Shown in pieces: positions 1 to 8,161 of a stretch of DNA of 64,000 nucleotides. Position 1 is the stretch's first letter, and each line of letters starts with the position of its first letter. The stretch is from the NCBI RefSeq assembly GCF_024105655.1, contig NZ_JAAAMH010000003.1:124001-188000 (forward strand), given 5' to 3'. The notes below the pieces were generated by a model that was not told the DNA's origin, searched no databases, and saw nothing but the letters and a program-made list of their open reading frames with translations. Source of the DNA: Aliihoeflea sp. 40Bstr573. GTDB lineage: Bacteria; Pseudomonadota; Alphaproteobacteria; Rhizobiales; Rhizobiaceae. The position numbers and the translations under genes were made by a program.

Positions 1-1843
1 GCGCGATGTCGGCATTGACGAGGAGGCGGGTCGGATCGGCGATCGCGTCCGTGTCCATGGCGATGCCGATCGAGCCGCCGACGCGGCATTCGTGTTCCTC
101 GAATTGCGTCGGTTCCTGCAGGCGCACGATCGTGTTCGCCGCCAGGTCCGCCAGGCTTTCCATCGACAGATGGGCCGCATTCTGCGCCCGGCGCACGATC
201 ACGAATTCGTCGCCGCCGATCCGCGCAACGAAGTCGGTCGGTTGAACCGTCAGGCGCAAGACGTTCGCGGCATGGACGAGCATCGCGTCGCCGGCGGCGT
301 GGCCGAGCGTGTCGTTGATCTCCTTGAAGCGGTCGAGGTCGATCTGCAGCATCGCCGCGACTTCGCGTCCTTCGGCGAAGGCGCGCGCGTGCTCGGAGAC
401 GATCTGGTCGAGATAGCGCCGGTTTGGCAGCCCGGTGAGCGAATCGTGCAGGGCATTGAACTCGATCCGTTCGCGGATCGATTCCAGTTCGGCGTTGCGT
501 GCCTCCGAAAGGAGGACCGCCATGTTCAGTGCCTCGGCACGCTCCACATCCTCGGTCACGTCCCAGTTGACGCCGGCGATGCGCGGCGGCGCCGTCTCGT
601 CCTGGAACACCGAGCCGATGGCGCGGATATGGCGGATCGATCCGTCGTCGAGCACGAGGCGATAATCGGAATAATAGCGGCCGGTCTCGCGCATCGCTGT
701 CGAAAAATCCGCCTCGGCGCGCGCCTTGTCGTCGGGATGCAGGCGCCGCGCCCAGAACGGATAGTTGCGGATGCCGGCGTCCTGCGGGTAGCCGTAGAGC
801 TCGTTCATGCGGTCGTCCCAGAAGAGCGTGCCGTTCTGCACATCCATTTCCCAGATGCCGATCCGCGAGGCCTGCACCGCAAGCCGAAGCCGTCGCGAGA
901 TCCGCTCGAGTTCGAGCCTGCGTTCGCGCATGTCGGCAATGTTGCGCTGACGCTCGTCCATCAGCCGGCCCATGATGCCAGTCGGCACGAGCACGAGAAG
1001 TGCGGCGGCGATCAGCCAGGCATAGAGTTGGCCCCGGCCGGGGACTGGCTGATCCCAGCCTCCCTTCGGCCGTGCGGCGATCTGCCAGGTGCCCGAGGGC
1101 AGCAGCACGTCGACCGTGACCGGATCGTCCGTGAGAATCGAGGCCGGCCCGAAGAAGCGTTCGCCGCGCTGTCCGGCCGCGTCGCGCCCCACGATCGCGA
1201 TCTCGATCGAAAGATCGTCGTCGAGCAGCCCGCTCTGGCGGTAGAGTTGCTCGACATCGACGACGGCCGAGACGATGCCCCAGAATTCGCGAACTCCCAT
1301 CGCGTTGCGCGCGAAGACGGGGAAGTGGCCGATGAAGCCCTGTCCGCCCTGGACGAGATCGACGGGGCCGGCGAGCACGAGGCCGCCGGAATTGCGTGCC
1401 TGCAACACCGCGTCGCGCTGTGTGTCGTTCGCGCGGTAGTCGAGGCCGATCGCGCGTTCGTTGCCTTCGAACGGATGGATCAGCTGGATCACGAGGTTGG
1501 GCGCGGCGGCGATGTGGCGAATCTGCAGTTCCTGCGTCAGAAGACTGCCGACGAGGTCGGAGAACTCTTCCTGCCAGATGCCGGGGTTGGTCTCGATCGA
1601 GGCGACGAGGCCGCGCACGAGTTGGATGTTGGCGTTGATGGAGCCTTCGAGCTTGGCGCGCACGAGGCTCGCCTTGGACAGGACGTCCGAGCGAAGCTTC
1701 TGGTCGAAGACGTTCTGGTTCTGGATCAGCGCGAAGGCCGCGGCGGCCACGACGACAATCGTCGCCAGGAGCAGATGCAGGTGGCTGGCGCGTATGCGCC
1801 ACACCCCCTTGCGATTGCTCTTCTGGTCGAACACTTCGCCCAT
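1..1843 (-). CDS. Membrane-anchored diguanylate cyclase (CHASE-like sensor, PAS, GGDEF), 3' end outside window
   Basis: Predicted to make cyclic di-GMP at the inner membrane in response to an extracytoplasmic signal. It reads on the minus strand from ATG at 1843 with no stop before the window edge, giving 614 codons. An N-terminal membrane segment (about residues 22-40) is followed by a periplasmic stretch of roughly 230 residues resembling a CHASE domain. A second membrane segment (near 1040-970), a PAS/PAC region (about 890-560) and a cyclase domain follow. The cyclase domain carries DSLTGLPNRRYL and the intact active-site motif GGDEF (near 215-200). The start at 1843 is preceded by GAGGCAGGCGA; an in-frame ATG at 1885 is an alternative. 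Whether an EAL domain follows cannot be seen. The domain call is confident; the CHASE label is less so. Confidence 0.85.
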   Translation of the reverse strand, partial: MGEVFDQKSNRKGVWRIRASHLHLLLATIVVVAAAAFALIQNQNVFDQKLRSDVLSKASLVRAKLEGSINANIQLVRGLVASIETNPGIWQEEFSDLVGSLLTQELQIRHIAAAPNLVIQLIHPFEGNERAIGLDYRANDTQRDAVLQARNSGGLVLAGPVDLVQGGQGFIGHFPVFARNAMGVREFWGIVSAVVDVEQLYRQSGLLDDDLSIEIAIVGRDAAGQRGERFFGPASILTDDPVTVDVLLPSGTWQIAARPKGGWDQPVPGRGQLYAWLIAAALLVLVPTGIMGRLMDERQRNIADMRERRLELERISRRLRLAVQASRIGIWEMDVQNGTLFWDDRMNELYGYPQDAGIRNYPFWARRLHPDDKARAEADFSTAMRETGRYYSDYRLVLDDGSIRHIRAIGSVFQDETAPPRIAGVNWDVTEDVERAEALNMAVLLSEARNAELESIRERIEFNALHDSLTGLPNRRYLDQIVSEHARAFAEGREVAAMLQIDLDRFKEINDTLGHAAGDAMLVHAANVLRLTVQPTDFVARIGGDEFVIVRRAQNAAHLSMESLADLAANTIVRLQEPTQFEEHECRVGGSIGIAMDTDAIADPTRLLVNADIA

Positions 1844-1980
1844 TCGCCTGCCTCGACGCTGCCCCAAGCACGATTGGGCCAGCATGGAAGGCGAGACCTT
1901 AAATTAGCATTGAGGCGGCGCAGCATGTGACCTGCGCAGGCGCAAAAACCACCCGGCGCGCCACTCTTTGCCAAACAGGG

Positions 1981-2757
1981 TTAAATGGCGGTAATGCCGC
2001 CATCGACCGCCAGCGTCTGGCCGGTCATGAAGCTGTTGTTCGGTTCGCCGGCAAAAAGCATGACCTCGATCACCTCGTCGACCTCGGCCAGACGGCGCAT
2101 CGGCACGCCGCGCACCAGATCCTTCTCGGCGGAAGCCGCGTCCTCGCCGATCGCGCCGAGCGCATCCGTCGCCATCGGCGTGCGGGCGTAGGAGGGGCAG
2201 ACGGCGTTGATGCGGATGCCTTTGGAGGCATATTCCGCCGCTGCCGATCGCGTCAGGCCGACCACGCCATGCTTGGCGGCGGAATAGACTGCCAGTCGCG
2301 GCGCTCCGGCAATGCCGGCAACGGAGGCGACGTTGACGATTGCACCCTTGGTTCCATCAAGGCGATACTGCCGTTCGAGCGCCGGCAACTGGTGCTTCAT
2401 TGCGTAGAACACGCCCATCAGGTCGATGTCGATGACGCGCCGCGCCTCCTCTGAATCCATCGAGGGCAGCTTGGAAAATGCATGCGCGATGCCGGCATTG
2501 TTGAAGGCGACGTCGAGCTTGCCGAACCGCTTCAGTGCCAGGTTGACGAGGTCGCGCGAGTGCTCCTCCTTCGAGACGTCGCCCGAAAGCGTGGCCGCCC
2601 GTTCCCCCAGCGGCCCGGCGACGGCGTTGAGTTCCGGCTGGCGAATGTCCGACAGGACGAGATTGGCGCCTTGCTCGGCCAGCCGCTCGGCGAGCCTCTT
2701 GCCAAACCCGCCGCCCGCGCCGGTGACGATCACCGTCAGCCCCTCGTAACGCTTCAT
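1981..2757 (-). CDS. SDR family NAD(P)-dependent oxidoreductase
   Basis: A classical short-chain dehydrogenase of 258 residues, expected to interconvert a hydroxyl and a keto group using NAD(H). The cofactor motif TGAGGGFG is at residues 12-19, an Asp at 37 at the end of beta-2 suggests NAD rather than NADP, NNAG is at 86-89, and the catalytic Ser145, Tyr158 and Lys162 (YSAAK) are all present. The C-terminus MTGQTLAVDGG is typical of the family. The start at MKRYEGL was chosen because the open frame upstream of it lies over the neighbouring kinase gene. It is the last gene of a minus-strand run (SDR, MaoC, kinase, SDR) diverging from a TetR/acyl-CoA dehydrogenase operon. A 3-hydroxyacyl or 4-hydroxyacyl substrate is an inference from this context. 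Confidence 0.9.
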   Translation of the reverse strand: MKRYEGLTVIVTGAGGGFGKRLAERLAEQGANLVLSDIRQPELNAVAGPLGERAATLSGDVSKEEHSRDLVNLALKRFGKLDVAFNNAGIAHAFSKLPSMDSEEARRVIDIDLMGVFYAMKHQLPALERQYRLDGTKGAIVNVASVAGIAGAPRLAVYSAAKHGVVGLTRSAAAEYASKGIRINAVCPSYARTPMATDALGAIGEDAASAEKDLVRGVPMRRLAEVDEVIEVMLFAGEPNNSFMTGQTLAVDGGITAI

Positions 2758-2780
2758 GTCAGCCCCCCGATGGTGCCGGC

Positions 2781-3815
2781 TCACTTGCCGGTCTTGATGG
2801 TTTCGACGGCCAGCCCGGCGAGCAGCTTCACCGCCTCGCCATAGGTTTTCGCCTTTTCCGGATTGGATGCGTTGCCATCGAGCGCGCGTTTGTAGACGCC
2901 CTGGCAGATTGCTGCGAGGCGGAAGAACGAGAAGGCGAGGTAGTAGGTCCAATTGTCGATCCCGGCTATGCCGCGGCGCTCGCAATAGGCCTCGACATAT
3001 TCGGCCTCGCTCGGCAGGCCGATCCGCTTGCGGTCGACGCCGCCGAGCCCCTTGAAGGCCGATGTGTGCGGCAATCGCCACTGCATGCACTGGTAGGACA
3101 GGTCCGCATAGGGATGGCCGAGCGTCGACAGCTCCCAGTCCAGCACCGCGACGACTTTCGGCGCATCGGGCGCGAAGATCATGTTGTCGAGCCGGTAGTC
3201 GCCGTGGACGAGCGAGACGAGCCCGTCGTCGGGCACGGCGTTCGCCTCGAGCCAGTCGAGCAACGTCTCCATATCCTCGATCCGGCCTGTCTCAGAGGCG
3301 CGGTATTGGCTCGACCAACGTGCGAACTGGCGGTCGAAATAGCTGCCCGGTCGGCCAAAATCGGCAAGTCCGGCGGCTTCGAAGTCGACCGAATGGAGCG
3401 CCGCAAGCACCCGGTTCATGTCGTCGTAGATCGCCTTGCGCTCGGCGTTGTCCTTCGCGTCGGGCAGGGCAGGGTCCCAGAAGATGCGCCCATCGACGAA
3501 GTCCATGACGTAGAACATGCGCCCGATCGGCGAATCCTCGGGCGCCAGATGCACCATGTTCGGCACCGGCACGCCCGTCGCCCCCAGCGCCTTCATGACG
3601 CGAAACTCGCGGTCCACCTGGTGGGCCGACTTCAAAAGTTCGCCCGGCGGTTTGGCCCGCAGCACGTACCGCCCGCTCTGCGTCGTCAGGAGATAGGTCG
3701 GGTTCGACTGGCCGGCATTGAATTTCTTGATGTCGGCGAGCTCCGAAAACCCCGGGATCTCGGCCTCGAGATAGGGCGCGAGCGTATCGATCTCGAGTGC
3801 GTTGGGGTCACTCAT
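2781..3815 (-). CDS. APH-family kinase resembling the N-terminal domain of ACAD10/ACAD11
   Basis: A 344-residue protein with the aminoglycoside-phosphotransferase/choline-kinase fold. Visible motifs are the catalytic loop VHGDYRLDNMIF and the metal-binding segment VLDWELSTLGHPYADL. The latter wording is characteristic of the kinase domain of ACAD10/ACAD11 and of bacterial proteins annotated as phosphotransferase family proteins beside acyl-CoA dehydrogenases. It is therefore unlikely to be an antibiotic-resistance enzyme. In related systems (LvaA in Pseudomonas levulinate catabolism; ACAD11) this domain phosphorylates a 4-hydroxyacyl-CoA; applying that here is inference. Its ATG overlaps the stop of the upstream MaoC-like gene by four bases (ATGA), so the two are probably translationally coupled. 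A separate acyl-CoA dehydrogenase lies about 2 kb away across the divergent promoter. Confidence 0.88.
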   Translation of the reverse strand: MSDPNALEIDTLAPYLEAEIPGFSELADIKKFNAGQSNPTYLLTTQSGRYVLRAKPPGELLKSAHQVDREFRVMKALGATGVPVPNMVHLAPEDSPIGRMFYVMDFVDGRIFWDPALPDAKDNAERKAIYDDMNRVLAALHSVDFEAAGLADFGRPGSYFDRQFARWSSQYRASETGRIEDMETLLDWLEANAVPDDGLVSLVHGDYRLDNMIFAPDAPKVVAVLDWELSTLGHPYADLSYQCMQWRLPHTSAFKGLGGVDRKRIGLPSEAEYVEAYCERRGIAGIDNWTYYLAFSFFRLAAICQGVYKRALDGNASNPEKAKTYGEAVKLLAGLAVETIKTGK

Positions 3816-4303
3816 GCCTGTGCTTCCTCGCGCTGCAGGACGGCGAGCGTCAGCCAGCGCGCCGTCAGCGCGGGCTTCTTCGCGCCCTCGATCTCCACCG
3901 TCACGTCGGTCGCGACCTGGATCCAGCCCGAGGGCCGCACGTTGACGTCGGCGAGCGTGAACCGGCCGCGCACGCGCGCGCCGGTCTTCACGGGCGTCAC
4001 GAAGCGCACCTTCTCGAACCCGTAATTGACGCCCATCTCGGCATTCGCCAGCGGCGGGATCGATTCATAGGAAAACGTTGAGAGCAGCGAAAGCGACAGG
4101 AAACCATGCGCGATGGTTCCGCCGAAGGGCGTCGCCGCGGCGCGTTCGGGGTCGACGTGGATGAACTGGTGATCGTCGATCGCATCGGCGAACATGTCGA
4201 TCATGCCTTGCGTGACGGTGCGCCAGGGTGACACGCCGATCTCGTTGCCGACACTGGCCACGAGCTGGTCGATCGAGACCGGCTCCAGACGGGGACCTTC
4301 CAT
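3812..4303 (-). CDS. MaoC-like (hotdog) enoyl-CoA hydratase/dehydratase
   Basis: A 163-residue single-hotdog protein of the R-specific enoyl-CoA hydratase family. The hydratase signature is visible: DDHQFIHVDPERA followed by FGGTIAHGFLSLSLL, giving the catalytic Asp and His. It is expected to add water across a 2-enoyl-CoA or to remove it. The start MEGPRLEP at 4303 was preferred over longer reading because the stretch upstream overlaps the SDR gene ending at 4315 and has no family likeness. It shares an ATGA overlap with the downstream kinase gene and sits 11 bases after the upstream SDR, so it is part of the minus-strand catabolic operon. Confidence 0.88.
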   Translation of the reverse strand: MEGPRLEPVSIDQLVASVGNEIGVSPWRTVTQGMIDMFADAIDDHQFIHVDPERAAATPFGGTIAHGFLSLSLLSTFSYESIPPLANAEMGVNYGFEKVRFVTPVKTGARVRGRFTLADVNVRPSGWIQVATDVTVEIEGAKKPALTARWLTLAVLQREEAQA

Positions 4304-4314
4304 GGGCGGGAATC

Positions 4315-5130
4315 CTAATCCTTGAACAGCGACATGCCGTGCTGGACAGACTGCCCGCCGTCGATCGGCAGAATCGCGCCCGTCACGTAGCTTCCGGCTT
4401 TCGAGCACAGATACAGCGTCGCGCCGGCGATGTCATGAGGGGCGCCGATGCGGCCGAGCGGAACGCGCGAGCCGACATGGTCCGCCTTCTCCTCGGTACC
4501 CGTGGCGAAGGCCGTCATCCGGCTCTGGAAGGGACCGGGCGCGAAAGCGTTGACGGTGATGCGCCGTTCGGCGAACTCGATCGCCAGCGTGCGCGTGAGG
4601 TGATGCACCGCGGCCTTCGAGGCGGTGTAGGAATAGGCGCCATCGGCGATCGGCTGCGTGCCCATCACCGATCCCAGATTGACGATGCGGGCAGGGTCCT
4701 CGTCGCTTGCCGCCCGTTCGAGTTCGGGCAGGAGTTCGCGCGTCAGGTGGAAGAGGCCGGTCACGTTGACGTTCAACACCTTCGCCCAGGCCGAATAGGG
4801 AAAGTCGCCAAGCTCGGCGCCCCAGGAGACGCCGGCATTGTTGAACAGGATGTTCAGCTTGTCCGTGCGCTGGCGCACCTCGGCGACGAGTGCGGCGATG
4901 CCTTCCTCCGTGGAGACGTCCCCGCCGAAGCCTTCCGCCGTGCCTTGAGTTCCCATGGCGTTCAGCTCTTCGGCGGTGCGGGCGCAGTCATGGCCCTTGC
5001 GCGATGCGATCAGCACGCGGGCGCCGCCATGCATCAGCGCGGTCGCGGCCATGCGGCCGATGCCGGTCGCCGCGCCGGTGACGAGTGCGGTCTTTCCGGC
5101 CACGGAAAACAGGTCTTCGATGTAGCTCAT
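4315..5130 (-). CDS. SDR family oxidoreductase
   Basis: A 271-residue classical SDR and the first gene of the minus-strand operon. TGAATGIG is at residues 18-25; Ser-Arg at 43-44 after beta-2 points to NADP(H); NNAG is at 97-100; the catalytic YTASK and the C-terminal VTGAILPIDGG are present. Two ATG codons are adjacent (5133 and 5130); the second gives better spacing to the strong GGGGAGGA site and is used here. The intergenic region to the divergent TetR gene carries a perfect palindrome that could control both directions. Substrate is unknown; a keto- or hydroxy-acyl-CoA is likely from the neighbours. Confidence 0.9.
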   Translation of the reverse strand: MSYIEDLFSVAGKTALVTGAATGIGRMAATALMHGGARVLIASRKGHDCARTAEELNAMGTQGTAEGFGGDVSTEEGIAALVAEVRQRTDKLNILFNNAGVSWGAELGDFPYSAWAKVLNVNVTGLFHLTRELLPELERAASDEDPARIVNLGSVMGTQPIADGAYSYTASKAAVHHLTRTLAIEFAERRITVNAFAPGPFQSRMTAFATGTEEKADHVGSRVPLGRIGAPHDIAGATLYLCSKAGSYVTGAILPIDGGQSVQHGMSLFKD

Positions 5131-5173
5131 CATTCCTCCCCAAGAAGTTTCGCAACGCCGTTTCGAAGTCGCG

Positions 5174-5198
5174 TTGACAACATACCCGGTAGTATGTT
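5174..5198. promoter_or_regulatory. Probable TetR operator overlapping a -35 element
   Basis: Between the divergent SDR and TetR genes lies a perfect inverted repeat: AACATAC at 5179-5185 and GTATGTT at 5192-5198, with a 6-base spacer. A consensus TTGACA (5174-5179) overlaps its left edge on the plus strand. The position beside a tetR gene, symmetry and size fit an autoregulatory TetR-family operator; a clear -10 hexamer at 17 bases is not evident. Confidence 0.6.
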
Positions 5199-5288
5199 CA
5201 TCATTCGAACGTCCGTAAAGGCCCTTCGCGAAAACCGGCAAAAGACTGGTGGAGAGCCTTGCAGAACGGCGGGAGGAAATCGGTTCGC

Positions 5289-5933
5289 ATGGCGCTCGGC
5301 ATACGGGAACGCACGCTCGACAGTTCGCGAGCCGCCATCTTGGAGGCAGCCGCACGCTGTTTCCACGAGCGCGGCTACGCGGCGACGTCGATCGACGACG
5401 TGGCCCGGGCGCTGCAGTCGACCAAGGGCCGCATCTACCACCATTTCGAATCCAAGGCCGACCTTTTCGCCGAGGTGTTTCGCGCCGGCATGGACATGAA
5501 CTATGCCGCGCTCGAACCCTTGCGCAGCATGAAGGCAGAGGCCTACCAGCTGTGGCGCCGCTTCGCCTGGGTCCATGTCGACCAGATGATCACCACCCGT
5601 GCCTTCCAGCGCGTCGTGTGGATGGGCGTCGAGATGCATCTCGTGGGCGCGCCGACGCCCCACCAGCGCGCCCTGTTCGAGGAACTGTTCGAGACCCGCT
5701 CGCGCTATGGCGACATCTTCCGCAAGCTGATCGCAGAAGGGCGCGAAACGGGCCATTTCCATTTCCCCAATCTCAGCGTCGCGAACCAGCTGATGTTCAT
5801 GACGCTCAATTCGCCGATCTTCTGGTACTCGCCGCGCACCGGAGAGACGCGCGCCGACGTCGAGGATCTCATCGCACAAGTCGTCACCTGCGCCTGGCGC
5901 GGGCTGGGCGGTACGGAAGGAACCACCACATGA
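5289..5933 (+). CDS. TetR/AcrR family transcriptional regulator
   Basis: A 214-residue repressor-type protein with an N-terminal helix-turn-helix ([20 protein letters not shown], then [23 protein letters not shown]) and a divergent C-terminal ligand domain. It probably senses an acyl-CoA or the free acid handled by the surrounding enzymes, which is inference. The ATG at 5289 follows GGGAGGA at a rather long 12-base spacing; a TTG at 5259 (ten residues longer, preceded by GGAGA) is an alternative start. Its stop overlaps the ATG of the acyl-CoA dehydrogenase gene (ATGA), so regulator and enzyme are co-transcribed. The palindrome at 5179-5198 just upstream is the likely binding site. Confidence 0.9.
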   Translation: MALGIRERTLDSSRAAILEAAARCFHERGYAATSIDDVARALQSTKGRIYHHFESKADLFAEVFRAGMDMNYAALEPLRSMKAEAYQLWRRFAWVHVDQMITTRAFQRVVWMGVEMHLVGAPTPHQRALFEELFETRSRYGDIFRKLIAEGRETGHFHFPNLSVANQLMFMTLNSPIFWYSPRTGETRADVEDLIAQVVTCAWRGLGGTEGTTT

Positions 5934-7180
5934 GCGTCAATCCCGAGATGAACCTCGCCATGAGCGAGCGGGTCAAACCGCTGCACGAAAAGGTCGCGCG
6001 CATGGTGCGCGAGGAGATCATCCCGCTCGACGAGGAGTTCCTGGCCGAGATCGGCAAGGATGGCGACCGGTGGACCTATACGAAGCGCCAGACCGAAATC
6101 CTCGAAGGCCTGAAGGCCAAGGCGCGCGAACGCGGCCTGTGGAATTTCTGGCTCACCCATTCCGACCAGGGCTACGGCCTGTCGACCGTCGAATACGCCT
6201 ATCTGGCCGAGGAGATGGGCAAGGCGCATCTGGGCGCGGAAACCTTCAACTGCTCGGCGCCCGACACCGGCAACATGGAGGTGCTGGAGCGCTACGGCAC
6301 GCCCGAGCACAAGGAACGTTGGCTGAAGCCGCTCCTGAACGGAGAGATCCGCTCCGCCTATTTGATGACCGAGCCGGACGTCGCCTCGTCGGACGCCACC
6401 AACATCGCCATGAGTTGCGAGCGCGACGGTGACGACTACGTTCTGAACGGCGAGAAATGGTGGTCGTCGGGTGCCGGCGATCCGCGCTGCAAGATCTACA
6501 TCACCATGGTCGCTTCCCCCTCTTCAGACCGGCCGAAGCACCAGCAGCATTCGATGATCCTGGTTCCCGCCGACACGAAGGGCATTACCAAGCTGCGCGC
6601 GATGCAGGTCTATGGCGACGACGACGCGCCGCACGGCCATCTGCACCTGAAATTCGAGGATGTGCGCGTTCCCGCCTCGAACCTGATCCTCGGCGAGGGC
6701 AGGGGCTTCGAAATCGCGCAGGGCCGGCTCGGGCCGGGCCGCATCCATCACTGCATGCGCGCCATCGGCCAGGCCGAAATGGCGCTGGAGCTGATGTGCA
6801 AGCGCTCCTTGCGCCGCGAGGCCTTCGGCAAGAAACTCGCGCAACTGGGCGCCAATTTCGATATCATCGCCGAGTGCCGCATGGAGATCGAGATGGCCCG
6901 GCTCCTCTGCCTCAAGGCCGCCTGGATGATCGACCAGGGCGACAAGAAGGCCGCCGCGCCGTGGATCAGCCAGATCAAGGTCGTCGCGCCGCGCGTCGCG
7001 CTCAAGGTCACGGACGAGGCGGTGCAGATGTATGGCGGGCAGGGCATCAGCCAGGACACCCCGCTCGCCCGCTCATGGACGCATCTGCGCACGCTGCGTC
7101 TTGCCGACGGCCCCGACGCCGTCCACCGCCGCCAGGTCGCGCGCGAAGAACTGAAGAAGTACACGCAGGAAAAGGTTTGA
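5930..7180 (+). CDS. Acyl-CoA dehydrogenase family protein, ACAD10/ACAD11 type
   Basis: A 416-residue flavoprotein of the acyl-CoA dehydrogenase superfamily. Visible are the FAD/substrate-binding stretch [17 protein letters not shown], the [13 protein letters not shown] segment, the RREAFGK helix, and [14 protein letters not shown]. Near the C-terminus the sequence reads [16 protein letters not shown]. In ordinary acyl-CoA dehydrogenases this place carries the E-G-T catalytic motif; here Asp-Gly-Pro replaces it, as in the ACAD10/11 group. It may be a canonical dehydrogenase or, with the nearby kinase, act on a phosphorylated 4-hydroxyacyl-CoA as LvaC does; the latter is inference. It starts within the TetR stop (ATGA overlap) and is followed 2 bases later by an oxidoreductase gene. 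Confidence 0.92.
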   Translation: MSVNPEMNLAMSERVKPLHEKVARMVREEIIPLDEEFLAEIGKDGDRWTYTKRQTEILEGLKAKARERGLWNFWLTHSDQGYGLSTVEYAYLAEEMGKAHLGAETFNCSAPDTGNMEVLERYGTPEHKERWLKPLLNGEIRSAYLMTEPDVASSDATNIAMSCERDGDDYVLNGEKWWSSGAGDPRCKIYITMVASPSSDRPKHQQHSMILVPADTKGITKLRAMQVYGDDDAPHGHLHLKFEDVRVPASNLILGEGRGFEIAQGRLGPGRIHHCMRAIGQAEMALELMCKRSLRREAFGKKLAQLGANFDIIAECRMEIEMARLLCLKAAWMIDQGDKKAAAPWISQIKVVAPRVALKVTDEAVQMYGGQGISQDTPLARSWTHLRTLRLADGPDAVHRRQVAREELKKYTQEKV

Positions 7181-7182
7181 CC

Positions 7183-8151
7183 ATGAAGGCCATCGTCGCT
7201 CGCGATTTCGGGCCGCTCGACCAACTCGACTATATTGACTGGCCGGAGCCGGAGGTCGGGCCGAAGACCGTCGTCATCGATGCCGCGATGGTCGGCGTCA
7301 ACTATCCCGACGGCCTGCTCGTACAGGGCCTCTACCAGATGAAACCCGAGACACCCTTCGTGCCCGGCATGGAGGTGGCGGGCCGCGTCTCGGCCATCGG
7401 CGAGGGCGTGACGCGCTTCAAGGTCGGCGATCGCGTCGGCTCGGTTTCCGCGCTTGGCTCCTATGCCGAGAAGGTCGCGGCCGACGAGAGCGCCGTCATG
7501 CCACTGCCGGATGGCCTCACCGACGCGGATGCCTGCGCGCTGATGTGCGGCTACGGCACGTCGCACTACGCGCTGAAGCAGCGCGCTCAGCTCAAGCCCG
7601 GCGAGACGCTGTGCGTGCTCGGCGCATCCGGCGCCACCGGCGTCGCCGCCGTCCAGATCGGCAAGGCGATGGGCGCACGTGTCATCGCCGTCGCCTCGAC
7701 GCCGCAAAAGCAGGACGTGGCGAAGGCGGCCGGCGCCGATATCGTGCTCGGCTATGACAACCTCAAGGACGCTTTGAAGGAAGCGACCGGCGGCAAGGGC
7801 GTCGACGTCGCCTTCGATCCGGTCGGCGGCGAGGGCTTCGACGTCCTGTCGCGCTCGATGGGTTGGGGCGGGCGCCTGCTCGTCATCGGCTTTGCCTCCG
7901 GCACGATCCCGAAGCTTGCCGTGAACCTGACCCTGGTCAAGGGCTACAGCGTCGTCGGCGTCTTCTGGGGCGCGTTCACCGCCAAGGAGCCGAAGGCCTA
8001 TGCCGACAACATGAAGGAGCTGATCGGCTGGTATCTCGATGGCAAGGTCAAGCCGGTCATCGAGGGCATCTACCCGCTCGCCGATGCGCCGTCCATTCTG
8101 GAACGCGTGCTGGGTCGCGGCGCGACCGGCAAGATCGTTCTCAAGCCGTGA
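7183..8151 (+). CDS. NADPH:quinone oxidoreductase-like MDR protein
   Basis: A 322-residue medium-chain dehydrogenase/reductase without zinc ligands. The N-terminal GroES-like half includes GVNYPDGLLVQGLY and PGMEVAGRV; the Rossmann half carries LGASGATGVAAVQIGKAMGA and the ADIVLGY segment, typical of the QOR/enoyl reductase subgroup. Likely an NADPH-dependent reductase of a 2-enoyl thioester or quinone. It follows the acyl-CoA dehydrogenase gene by two bases and precedes a second MDR gene by ten bases, so it belongs to the TetR-headed operon. In that setting an enoyl-CoA or enone reductase role is more likely than quinone detoxification, but this is inference. Confidence 0.88.
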   Translation: MKAIVARDFGPLDQLDYIDWPEPEVGPKTVVIDAAMVGVNYPDGLLVQGLYQMKPETPFVPGMEVAGRVSAIGEGVTRFKVGDRVGSVSALGSYAEKVAADESAVMPLPDGLTDADACALMCGYGTSHYALKQRAQLKPGETLCVLGASGATGVAAVQIGKAMGARVIAVASTPQKQDVAKAAGADIVLGYDNLKDALKEATGGKGVDVAFDPVGGEGFDVLSRSMGWGGRLLVIGFASGTIPKLAVNLTLVKGYSVVGVFWGAFTAKEPKAYADNMKELIGWYLDGKVKPVIEGIYPLADAPSILERVLGRGATGKIVLKP

Positions 8152-8161
8152 AGGAGACATG

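Noticed and set aside
92-1930. 612-codon open frame opposite the diguanylate cyclase gene
   Set aside because: Shadow frame in GC-rich DNA: the opposite strand carries an obvious GGDEF protein, and the plus-strand translation shows no domain and skewed Arg/His/Ala composition.
2781-3815. Aminoglycoside-resistance gene
   Set aside because: APH fold, but the motifs match the ACAD10/11-associated kinase group and the gene lies in a fatty-acid-type operon.
5249-7180. Long frame joining an alternate reading of tetR to the acyl-CoA dehydrogenase
   Set aside because: The first 200 codons are out of frame with the clear TetR protein; the true enzyme begins at the ATGA overlap at 5930.
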